From: CAYSBK01 sp964429265
GTDB lineage: Bacteria > Planctomycetota > Phycisphaerae > Sedimentisphaerales > Anaerobacaceae
Direction: 5' to 3'
Length of the DNA stretch: 11,712 nucleotides
Assembly (NCBI GenBank): GCA_964429265.1
Contig: CAYSBK010000068.1
Span: forward strand, 1-11,712
In this document: positions 1 through 6,491 of the stretch, piece after piece
How positions within the stretch are numbered: the stretch's first letter is position 1
Layout: each line of letters begins with the position of its first letter
Made by a program: the position numbers and the translations under genes
Notes under the pieces: model-generated
Database searches by the model: none
Seen by the model: only the letters and a program-made list of their open reading frames with translations
What the model was told of the DNA's origin: nothing

Positions 1-182
1 TCGTGGTATTCATCCAGTGCCGCCTTCAGCAGGCCAAGCGCACTTTTTGTCAGTTGGATATTGCCTTGCCTGTGGATGGTACCGGCGATACCAAGAACCA
101 GGGATGCCAACAGCGAGATGATCGCCAGCACTATCAGCATCTCTACCAGCGTAAGGGCGGTTCTGTACCCGCAGTTTTTCAT
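1..182 (-). CDS. Prepilin-type N-terminal methylation-domain protein, partial (C-terminus beyond window)
   Basis: Sixty complete codons are visible before the left edge cuts the gene. The product starts MKNCGYRTALTLVEMLIV and continues as a long hydrophobic helix (about residues 10-33), followed by an amphipathic stretch, as in type IV prepilins and type II secretion pseudopilins. The glutamate at mature position 5 (E14) is present. The residue before the expected cleavage site is alanine (A9) rather than the usual glycine, and mature residue 1 is leucine rather than phenylalanine. The ATG at 180-182 is the only sensible start; the Shine-Dalgarno signal is weak. It follows the upstream pseudopilin gene by 37 bases, so it is probably the next cistron of the same operon. 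Prepilins of this class are inserted in the inner membrane, cleaved by a prepilin peptidase and assembled into a (pseudo)pilus. Which subunit this is cannot be told without the globular domain. Confidence 0.85.
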   Translation of the reverse strand, partial: MKNCGYRTALTLVEMLIVLAIISLLASLVLGIAGTIHRQGNIQLTKSALGLLKAALDEYH

Positions 183-219
183 CGTACCAGTCCGAAAAAC
201 AATAAGAGCCGGCGTCGGC

Positions 220-1044
220 TTAGTTGCCGAAGTTGCAGATGTCGTCCGCCGTGCCGTAAAGACCATCCGCGCCGGCGGTAATCAACAAATAAGAATCCGG
301 CCGATAAGGCCACGGGGTAGGCACATGTGGGTCTCTTATGTAGTTATAGAAACCACCGTCCGGCGGTTGCGCCAGCGGATGGTCGCCCCGCCGTCCGTCT
401 TCATCAAGGTCCGCAACGGCCATCAGATTAAAATTGTCCATGTAATTGAATATCCTCTCCTGCACATCGCCCTGGTCGAAAAGCTTGCTCGCCGTGTTGG
501 CTTTATAGTAAAGCACCGGAGCACCGGCCTTGGTGGCGGTTCCGTCAGCCAGCGTCACGGTCTTCCTGCCGAAAACGTCGCACAGGACGTACGTGTCACC
601 GTTCAGAGGGCCAGTGTTGTTGTACAGACCGCCTGGGCCGCCCAGCCTGAATGCATTCGCCGTCGCCAGCTCCAGGTAGCGCCCTTTTCTCTGTTGCAGA
701 TTCTGCGGACTCGAATCATACACACCATCGGCAAGGTTCCATTGTGTGTCAGGGTGAAAGCCCAGAAGGTCCCGCCCCAGCAGCGCCTCGCAAAGCATCT
801 GGGCGCCGGTGTACTCCGGGTCGGTAGCGCTGTCGGACGGTGGGTAGTCACCGTAATCGTTTCTGAAGGTGGTGAGCGCCGCGTCGATGGAGGCAAGCTG
901 GGCCTTCTGCTTGGTCTCCTTGGCGAACCGTCGAACCATATTCAGCGACGGAACCAGCAGTCCCAGCAGCATCGTTATTATCGCCAGAACCGTCAGAAGC
1001 TCCACCAGCGTAAAACCGCTTTTATTCTTTCTCAAAACCTGCAT
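220..1044 (-). CDS. GspG-like type II secretion/type IV pilus pseudopilin (paralogue B)
   Basis: A 274-residue prepilin. The leader is short and basic (MQVLRKNKSG); cleavage is expected after G10, leaving FTLVE with the conserved E15, followed by a hydrophobic helix to about residue 32. The mature protein is much larger than a typical GspG of about 140 residues. It ends with DSYLLITAGADGLYGTADDI (250-269) and NFGN, an acidic loop resembling the calcium-binding C-terminal loop of major pseudopilins. Other motifs are GDYPPSD (65-71), GFHPD (95-99) and GAPVLYY (174-180), all shared with the next gene upstream, so the two are paralogues. I prefer the ATG at 1042-1044 over a TTG two codons upstream because a weak GTGGG lies 8 bases before the ATG. 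It is 60 bases downstream of paralogue A and 37 upstream of a third prepilin. It likely forms part of a periplasmic pseudopilus; the exact subunit identity is uncertain. Confidence 0.88.
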   Translation of the reverse strand: MQVLRKNKSGFTLVELLTVLAIITMLLGLLVPSLNMVRRFAKETKQKAQLASIDAALTTFRNDYGDYPPSDSATDPEYTGAQMLCEALLGRDLLGFHPDTQWNLADGVYDSSPQNLQQRKGRYLELATANAFRLGGPGGLYNNTGPLNGDTYVLCDVFGRKTVTLADGTATKAGAPVLYYKANTASKLFDQGDVQERIFNYMDNFNLMAVADLDEDGRRGDHPLAQPPDGGFYNYIRDPHVPTPWPYRPDSYLLITAGADGLYGTADDICNFGN

Positions 1045-1104
1045 CTTCAAAACCCACTTTCTACAGCCCGCGGGTACATCCCACGATTTTTCGCTTTCCG
1101 AGCA

Positions 1105-1986
1105 CTACTTCCGTATGAAGTTGAACACGTCGTCGTCGGTACCATACTCCCCGTCAAAACCCGCTGAAAGCAGGATGTATGTATCAGAATTGTATGGCTC
1201 CCCGGCACTGCTGTTCCACGTCTTATCATAAAATACCTGTGCGCTGGAGCGGTCCAACGGCGGGCGGTGCATCGTCGGCAGACCTCTGCTGTCCATCAAG
1301 TGAGCAGGACCCGATGGCGGAGGCTGTTCAAAGGGCATCCCCAGTTGAACCAGAGCATCGTTGTCGCGATAGTCATAGATGCTTTGCCCCGAGTCGGCCT
1401 CGGCCTGACTGTGACCCCTTTTCGTAGGATCAGCTCGGTAGTAAAGTACGGGCATCCCGATGCTTTCACCGGTTTGTGGATTGGTCCAGTTCTGTGTATA
1501 AACATCGCAGACAACAAGCATGTCGGGCAGAAGAGAACTGCCAACTCTCTCGGGAAAAATATCGCCCAGCCTCTTGACGTTTGCGCTCTGCGGTTTGACA
1601 TATTTTCGCCTGGCACTTCTATCGACATCGCTTGCCTGGTATAAGCCGTCAGGCCATACGAACCTCGCGTCAGGATGAAAACCCTGCAAATCCTGGCCCA
1701 CAAGAGCCTCCGCCAGCTTCATCGCTCCGCAATAGAGAGGACTACCTCCGCCTGCGTTGGTCGGATCTGATGGCGGATACCCGTCCCACTCGGCGTTGAA
1801 CGTCTCGAGGCCAACCTCTATCGCGTGAAACTGATTCTTCTGGCTGACCCTTTTCGCAAACCGCTTGACCATATTCAACGCCGGCACCAGCAAGCCTATC
1901 AGGATGATAATCACGCTCATCACCGTAAGCAGCTCTATTATGGTAAAACCGGCCTTATCATCTCGCTTTGTCGTAACCGGCCTCAT
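1105..1986 (-). CDS. GspG-like type II secretion/type IV pilus pseudopilin (paralogue A)
   Basis: A 293-residue prepilin. The leader has 13 residues with basic character and ends in AG; cleavage after G13 gives FTIIE with E18 at mature position 5, then a hydrophobic helix to about residue 36. The globular domain carries GYPPSD (69-74), GFHPD (102-106), VVCDV (158-162), GMPVLYY (177-183) and an acidic C-terminal loop, GFDGEYGTDDDVFNF (276-290), like the Ca-binding end of GspG. It aligns along its length with the next gene downstream, apart from a longer variable insert (about 217-262). GGAG lies 7 bases before the ATG. It begins 50 bases after the platform gene stop, consistent with one operon. 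Members of this family are inner-membrane-anchored subunits polymerised by a GspE/PilB motor. Whether it is the major or a minor subunit is not visible from sequence. Confidence 0.88.
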   Translation of the reverse strand: MRPVTTKRDDKAGFTIIELLTVMSVIIILIGLLVPALNMVKRFAKRVSQKNQFHAIEVGLETFNAEWDGYPPSDPTNAGGGSPLYCGAMKLAEALVGQDLQGFHPDARFVWPDGLYQASDVDRSARRKYVKPQSANVKRLGDIFPERVGSSLLPDMLVVCDVYTQNWTNPQTGESIGMPVLYYRADPTKRGHSQAEADSGQSIYDYRDNDALVQLGMPFEQPPPSGPAHLMDSRGLPTMHRPPLDRSSAQVFYDKTWNSSAGEPYNSDTYILLSAGFDGEYGTDDDVFNFIRK

Positions 1987-2036
1987 TTTCGCTCTCCGTA
2001 AAACCTGTCGTTAAAAACTCACCCGGCGTATCCTTC

Positions 2037-3287
2037 TTAGATACCACTGCTGCTGAGACTCGTAACCACCTGGATCATCGGCAGAAACACCGCAAGCACA
2101 ATCGTCATCACGATAAGTCCCAAAACGATAATCATCACAGGCTCCAGCAGCGACATCAACGACGCCACCGTCACGTCCACCTGCTCGTCGTAGTTGTCGG
2201 CAACCTTGATAAGCATCTTGTCCAGGTCGCCCGTTTCCTCGCCGACCGCCACCATATTGGAAACTATCAGGTCCACCGTCTTCGAATGACGCAGCGGGTT
2301 GGCGAACGTGTCACCCTGCCGAATCGCGTTGTGTACGTCCCGAAGCATATTCGCGTACACCTCGTTGCCCGCAGTCTCGCGCGTCGAGTTCAGCGCATCC
2401 AGAATCGGCACACCTGCACTTATCAGCGTCCCCAGCGTCCGCGTCCATCGTGCAACCGCTATCCGAGCGCTCAGCTTGCCCATCACGGGAAGCTTCAGCT
2501 TGATTGTGTCCACTACGAGCCTGCCGGTGCGGAACTGCCGCACGATCTTCAGCAGTATGACGAACCCAAGCGGTATGCTCAGCATCACCGCCCAGCCCCA
2601 CTGGTAAGCAATCCAGCTGCTCACCGCCAGCACCGTCCTGGTTAGCGGATTCAGCTCCCCCTCCACCATCTCTTTCAGAACCGTCTCGAATTTCGGTATC
2701 ACCTTCCACATCAAAAGCAGAAGAATTCCGAACGCCGCACAGAGCACCACCACCGGGTACACCATCGCGCTTTTGACACGCGCTTTGAGCTTCTGCATCT
2801 TCTCCATGAAGTCCGCCACGCGCGCAAGAATCAAATCCAGCACGCCGCCGGTCTCCCCTGCCGCAACCATATTCACGAACAGCCGGTTGAATGTCCGTGG
2901 AAATCGCGCCATCGCCTCCGAAAGTGTCGACCCGCCCTCGATGTCGTCCGCAATATAGCCGATCACACGCTTGAACGTGCCCGACTTCTGCTGCTCCTGC
3001 AGGATGCGCAGCGACCGCAGGATCGGCAAACCCGCATCCTGCAGCGTCGAAAGCTGCCTGGCAAACTCCGTAACCAACTTGACCTTGACCCTGCCGCCCG
3101 CACCGCGGCGAGGCTTCGCCGCCGCCCTGGCAGGCGCCTTCTTCGGCGCACCTCGCTCACGAACCTTCGTGGGAAAATAACCCATGTTCCGGATCTTGCT
3201 GATCGCTTCCTTCTCGCTCAGCGCCTCGATCTTGTCCTTCACCTCGGCGCCCTGCGAATCCAGCGCTTCGTATTGGAAAACGGGCAT
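2037..3287 (-). CDS. pilC/gspF: Type II secretion GspF / type IV pilus PilC inner-membrane platform protein
   Basis: A 416-residue polytopic membrane protein with the standard duplicated T2SSF architecture. An N-terminal stretch (MPVFQYEALDSQG, 1-13) is typical of the family. A basic Ala/Pro-rich linker (about 47-66) leads to the first repeat (about 71-197, with AGLPIL and GETGG) and the second repeat (about 275-402, with AGVPIL and GEETGDLD). Hydrophobic segments lie at about 175-197, 226-247 and 380-403. Family members sit in the inner membrane, hold the cytoplasmic ATPase and feed (pseudo)pilin subunits into the growing fibre. The start is clear: GGAGGT is 7 bases before the ATG. The gene lies 43 bases after the second GspE/PilB gene and just upstream of the prepilins. 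It is the only platform gene seen, although three ATPases are present, so it may be shared. Confidence 0.95.
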   Translation of the reverse strand: MPVFQYEALDSQGAEVKDKIEALSEKEAISKIRNMGYFPTKVRERGAPKKAPARAAAKPRRGAGGRVKVKLVTEFARQLSTLQDAGLPILRSLRILQEQQKSGTFKRVIGYIADDIEGGSTLSEAMARFPRTFNRLFVNMVAAGETGGVLDLILARVADFMEKMQKLKARVKSAMVYPVVVLCAAFGILLLLMWKVIPKFETVLKEMVEGELNPLTRTVLAVSSWIAYQWGWAVMLSIPLGFVILLKIVRQFRTGRLVVDTIKLKLPVMGKLSARIAVARWTRTLGTLISAGVPILDALNSTRETAGNEVYANMLRDVHNAIRQGDTFANPLRHSKTVDLIVSNMVAVGEETGDLDKMLIKVADNYDEQVDVTVASLMSLLEPVMIIVLGLIVMTIVLAVFLPMIQVVTSLSSSGI

Positions 3288-3304
3288 CGTCGAAACCTCC
3301 GGTG

Positions 3305-3319
3305 AACCGCCAGGCGGTT
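3305..3319. promoter_or_regulatory. Inverted repeat between ATPase gene and platform gene (RNA hairpin)
   Basis: AACCGCC-A-GGCGGTT is a perfect inverted repeat with 7-base arms and a single central base; as RNA it would fold as a 6-base-pair stem with a 3-base loop. It starts 12 bases after the TAA of the second GspE/PilB gene and ends a few bases before the GGAGGT of the platform gene. No U-run follows it, so it does not look like a terminator. It may protect the upstream mRNA 3' end or tune platform translation; this is inference. Confidence 0.5.
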
Positions 3320-3330
3320 ATTTCAATTCT

Positions 3331-5097
3331 TTAACCTTCCGATATCGTTTCCTTGATGACCTCGTCCACCGTTGTAATCCCGTCGTATATCGCCTCAAGA
3401 CCGTTCTCCCGCAACAATCGCATGCCGGCCCTCTGACCCGCAGCGCGAAGAACGCTCGTCGAGGCCTGGTTCATAATCAAATCCCGTATCTCGTCGTTGA
3501 ACGTCATCACCTCGAAGATCGCGATTCTGCCTCTGTACCCCGTATTGTTGCATCTCTTGCAGCCGCGACCGTAAAAGAACTTCTTGTCCTTGACCTCGCT
3601 CGGGTCCAACCCCAGCTCACGCAATTGAACCTCCGACGGCGTATATGGCGCCTTGCAGTGCTCGCATATCTTCCGCACCAGCCTTTGAGCAATGATCCCC
3701 TCAAGCGTCGCCGTTATCAAGAAAGGCTCAACACCCAGGTCCAGAAGCCTCGCTATCGAACTCGGAGCATCGTTCGTGTGAAGCGTCGTAAGCACCAGGT
3801 GACCCGTAAGAGATGCCTGTGCCGCAATCTCCGCCGTTTCAAGGTCCCGGATTTCACCCACCAGTATCACGTCCGGGTCCTGGCGAAGTATCGACCGCAG
3901 GCACTTCGCAAAAGTCAGCCCTATCTCCGGCTTTATCTGCACCTGAATCAACCCGTCGATGTCGTACTCCACCGGGTCCTCCGTCGTTATCAGCTTCCGC
4001 TCTACGCTGTTAAGCTCGCGCATAGCCGCGTATAGCGTCGTCGTTTTGCCGCTGCCGGTCGGCCCGGTGACGATCACTATCCCGTTCGGTTTTCGTATCA
4101 GCTGCCGAACCAGCTTCAGGTCATTCGGCCGAAAACCGAGCTTCTCAAGCTCCAGGCTCACCTGGCTGCGGTCCAGAACACGAAGCACCACGCTCTCGCC
4201 GAACATCGTCGGCAATACGCTCACACGCAAATCCACGGGCTTACCCTGAACCATCAGGGAGATGCGACCGTCCTGCGGCAGCCGCCGCTCCGCAATGTCC
4301 AGGTTCGCCATAACCTTGATCCGGGAGCTTAGCGCCGCCGCAATGTGCTTCGGAGGCGGTACCATCTCGTACAGCACACCGTCCACGCGATACCGCATCT
4401 TGTACTCGTTCTCGAAAGGCTCGAAATGAATATCGGACGCCTTGTCCCGAATAGCCTGCAGCAGAACCAGGTTCAGCAGCTTCTTGATCGGGTTCGACTC
4501 CGAAAGCTCCTTCAACTCGTCCAGGTCGATACTCTCGTTTCGCCCCTCGAACTCCGCAAGAAACTGGTCACCCTGTATCTCGTTTATCAGTTGATTGATA
4601 TTCTCCTCTCCAGCCGTTTCGTAATACTTCGTCAGCGCCTTCTCAAGCGCATCGGGGCTGGTAATCTTCGCCTCCACCCGAAAGCCCATCAGCGTACTCA
4701 GGTCGTCCGTCGCCCGGAAGTTGTCCGGATTGTCAAGCGCCACTGTCAGCAGGTTCCTCGCCCCGTCGTACTGCACTGGAACGATGTGGTACGTCTTCGC
4801 CATCTGGGCAGGCACCTTCTCGATTACATCTCGGGGCACCTCTACGCTGCTCAGGTCCACGTATTCCATCCCCCGTTGCGCCGCCAGCGCCAGCCGCAGG
4901 TCCTCCTCATCCACTAATCCCTGCTCCACGAAAATCTGCCCAATAGGCACCTTCGCACGCTGCTGTCTCTGTAGCCGCAGGCACTGGTGCACCTGCTCCC
5001 TCGTTGCCAGACACATCTTGATAAGAATCCGCCCGATGGTCCGGCCCTTCAACTGCTCCACCGGTGGCAAATGCTCAACTGTCTTCAACTTCCCCAT
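3331..5097 (-). CDS. pilB/gspE: GspE/PilB-family assembly ATPase (second paralogue)
   Basis: A 588-residue cytoplasmic hexameric ATPase that powers fibre extension or pseudopilus assembly. The N-terminus carries an MshEN-type region (about 20-74) in which two 24-residue motifs are separated by 7 residues; both lack the leading arginine, and the first has Cys (C29) in place of the conserved Gly. The ATPase core is canonical: ASDIHFEP (220-227), Walker A GPTGSGKT (345-352), Asp box TTEDPVEY (371-378), Walker B RQDPDVILVGEIRDLETA (405-422) and His box TGHLVLTTLHT (431-441). Four zinc-site cysteines lie at C478, C481, C513 and C516. GAGGG is 7 bases before the ATG. It follows a 225-base gap with its own promoter candidate and precedes the platform gene by 43 bases. 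It is the most likely motor for the downstream pseudopilins. Confidence 0.95.
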   Translation of the reverse strand: MGKLKTVEHLPPVEQLKGRTIGRILIKMCLATREQVHQCLRLQRQQRAKVPIGQIFVEQGLVDEEDLRLALAAQRGMEYVDLSSVEVPRDVIEKVPAQMAKTYHIVPVQYDGARNLLTVALDNPDNFRATDDLSTLMGFRVEAKITSPDALEKALTKYYETAGEENINQLINEIQGDQFLAEFEGRNESIDLDELKELSESNPIKKLLNLVLLQAIRDKASDIHFEPFENEYKMRYRVDGVLYEMVPPPKHIAAALSSRIKVMANLDIAERRLPQDGRISLMVQGKPVDLRVSVLPTMFGESVVLRVLDRSQVSLELEKLGFRPNDLKLVRQLIRKPNGIVIVTGPTGSGKTTTLYAAMRELNSVERKLITTEDPVEYDIDGLIQVQIKPEIGLTFAKCLRSILRQDPDVILVGEIRDLETAEIAAQASLTGHLVLTTLHTNDAPSSIARLLDLGVEPFLITATLEGIIAQRLVRKICEHCKAPYTPSEVQLRELGLDPSEVKDKKFFYGRGCKRCNNTGYRGRIAIFEVMTFNDEIRDLIMNQASTSVLRAAGQRAGMRLLRENGLEAIYDGITTVDEVIKETISEG

Positions 5098-5115
5098 CGT
5101 ACTGCCCTCAGAATC

Positions 5116-5130
5116 GCTCCGATCGGGAGC
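5116..5130. promoter_or_regulatory. 5'-end hairpin in leader of second ATPase gene
   Basis: On the minus strand GCTCC-CGATC-GGAGC forms a 5-base-pair stem with a 5-base loop. It sits right after the predicted transcription start (about 5131) and 6 bases before the GAGGG Shine-Dalgarno. It could stabilise the 5' end of the transcript or influence ribosome access. It is short, so chance is possible. Confidence 0.35.
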
Positions 5131-5137
5131 CTACTTT

Positions 5138-5166
5138 ATTATACGACCTTAACCTCTTGTGTGCAA
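5138..5166 (-). promoter_or_regulatory. Sigma70-type promoter candidate for second ATPase/platform/pseudopilin operon
   Basis: The -10 hexamer is a perfect TATAAT (5143 down to 5138). The -35 region is weak: TTGCAC (5166-5161) at 17 bases, with TTTGCA at 18 bases as an alternative. The predicted start near 5131 gives a leader of about 34 bases. The 225-base gap between pilT and this gene (5098-5322), rare in this otherwise compact locus, supports a separate transcription start. The rest of the gap holds no gene I can support, only G-rich runs on the minus strand (about 5264-5317). Confidence 0.55.
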
Positions 5167-5322
5167 ACAAATTAGGGCTGGGACACCTGGTTTTTAGGAC
5201 AGCTCCAGGCGTACTCTAAGCCCGCTTCAAGCCCACAACTACAGCCCCTTGTCCTCCGGAAAGCCTGCCTCATACCCCCCACGGCCCCCAGGCAAAGCAA
5301 GGCTCTTTACCCCCGCCTCGCG

Positions 5323-6456
5323 TCAGGTCCGCAGGATAGGTCCTATATCTTCGGCCTCCTGCTGGTACTGCGCCCCGTGTATGCGCTTGAGCTTGGCCAT
5401 AGCCTTGTCCTGCAACGCGCCCGGCTGCCGGGCCTTCTCCAGCATCTCCTCCAGAGTAATCTTACCCCGGTCATATAGCTGCCACAGGTGCTCGTCCAGC
5501 AGTTGCATCCCCAGTTTCTTACCCGTCTGGATGCTCGAATCTATCCTGTACGTCTTGTTTTCCCTTATCAGATTGGCAATTGCCGGAGTAACAACCATAA
5601 ACTCATACGCCGCCAATCTGCCTTTGCCCGTCGCCAGAGGGCACAGTGCCTGGCTCAGAACAGCCATAAGATTGATGCTCAACTGTGTGCGTATTTGCTC
5701 CTGCTGGTTGACCGGGAACACGTCGATGATTCGCGTAATCGTCCCTGCCGCACTGGTCGTGTGCAGCGTGCTGAAAACCAGGTGGCCCGTTTCGGCCGCC
5801 CTTATCGCCGCCTCTATCGTCTCCAGATCACGCAGCTCACCGACCAGGATGACGTCCGGGTCCTGTCGCAGCACGCGACGCAACGCCTCTGCAAAGCTCG
5901 GCACATCCACCCCAACTTCTCTCTGGTTGATGATGGACTTCTTGTGTGCATGGTAATACTCGATCGGGTCCTCGACTGTTACGATATGCCGGTCGAAGTT
6001 CTCGTTGATGTAGTTTATCATACACGCCAGAGTCGTCGTCTTGCCGCTGCCGGTAGGTCCGGTAACCAGGAATAGACCTCGCGGCCTGCGACACAAAGCC
6101 GCACAAATCTTCGGCAGCCCTATCTCCTCGAAGCTCATGATTTTCGTCGGGATAAGACGCAGAACGATGCTGATGTTGCTTCTCTGGCGAAAGATCGCCA
6201 CTCGGAAACGGGCCTTGTCACCAAACGCGAACCCGAAGTCCGTCCCGCCTTCTTCCTGCAGCTCCTGCTGGTTTCGCTCGGGCGTGATACTCTTCATTAG
6301 TGACGTTGTGTCGGCCGGCTCCAGTACCTTTGTCTCCAGCGACCGCAACCTGCCGTCAATCCGCAGCACCGGAGGCCGACCCACCACCAGATGTATGTCA
6401 GACCCACCCAGGCTCACACACGCCTGCAGTAACCTGTCCATATTGATCGTTGCCAT
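5323..6456 (-). CDS. pilT: Type IV pilus twitching/retraction ATPase PilT
   Basis: A 377-residue ATPase that drives pilus disassembly and retraction from the cytoplasmic face of the inner membrane. The sequence shows GGSDIHL (17-23), Walker A GPTGSGKT (133-140), Asp box VEDPIEYYHAHKKSIINQRE (161-180), Walker B RQDPDVILVGELRDLET (197-213) and His box TGHLVFSTLHT (223-233). The PilT-specific C-terminal PAIANLIRENK (291-301) separates it from GspE/PilB, as does the lack of an MshEN domain and of the tetracysteine zinc site. Length fits PilT with a slightly long tail. The ATG at 6454-6456 is used; the Shine-Dalgarno is weak (GAGG 11 bases upstream), and the gene starts 35 bases after the upstream ATPase, suggesting one transcript and perhaps low or coupled translation. 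Its presence argues that at least one fibre made by this organism is retractile. Confidence 0.95.
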   Translation of the reverse strand: MATINMDRLLQACVSLGGSDIHLVVGRPPVLRIDGRLRSLETKVLEPADTTSLMKSITPERNQQELQEEGGTDFGFAFGDKARFRVAIFRQRSNISIVLRLIPTKIMSFEEIGLPKICAALCRRPRGLFLVTGPTGSGKTTTLACMINYINENFDRHIVTVEDPIEYYHAHKKSIINQREVGVDVPSFAEALRRVLRQDPDVILVGELRDLETIEAAIRAAETGHLVFSTLHTTSAAGTITRIIDVFPVNQQEQIRTQLSINLMAVLSQALCPLATGKGRLAAYEFMVVTPAIANLIRENKTYRIDSSIQTGKKLGMQLLDEHLWQLYDRGKITLEEMLEKARQPGALQDKAMAKLKRIHGAQYQQEAEDIGPILRT

Positions 6457-6491
6457 TGCTGCTAAGCCCTCAATACATCTACCCGGTCCCG

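Noticed and set aside
61..1167. Long plus-strand open frame (368 codons) over the pseudopilins
   Set aside because: It is antisense to two clear prepilin genes, spans the gap between them, and its product is Arg/Val/Gln-rich with no recognisable motif.
3184..4035. Plus-strand open frame of 283 codons
   Set aside because: It crosses from the platform gene into the ATPase gene on the opposite strand and shows no domain; typical shadow frame.
5178..5215. CCTGG/CCAGG inverted repeat in the pilT-ATPase2 gap as a terminator
   Set aside because: A 5-base-pair stem with a 14-base loop and no trailing U-run on the minus strand is too weak.
5175..5274. Short minus-strand open frame of about 32 codons starting MRQAFRR in the gap
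   Set aside because: Although some purine-rich sequence precedes it, there is no recognisable product and it is no longer than chance frames.
5264..5317. G-runs (GGGGG, GGGGG, GGGGGG) on the minus strand after pilT as a quadruplex
   Set aside because: Only three runs of five or more, with one spacer above 20 bases; not a credible four-run quadruplex.
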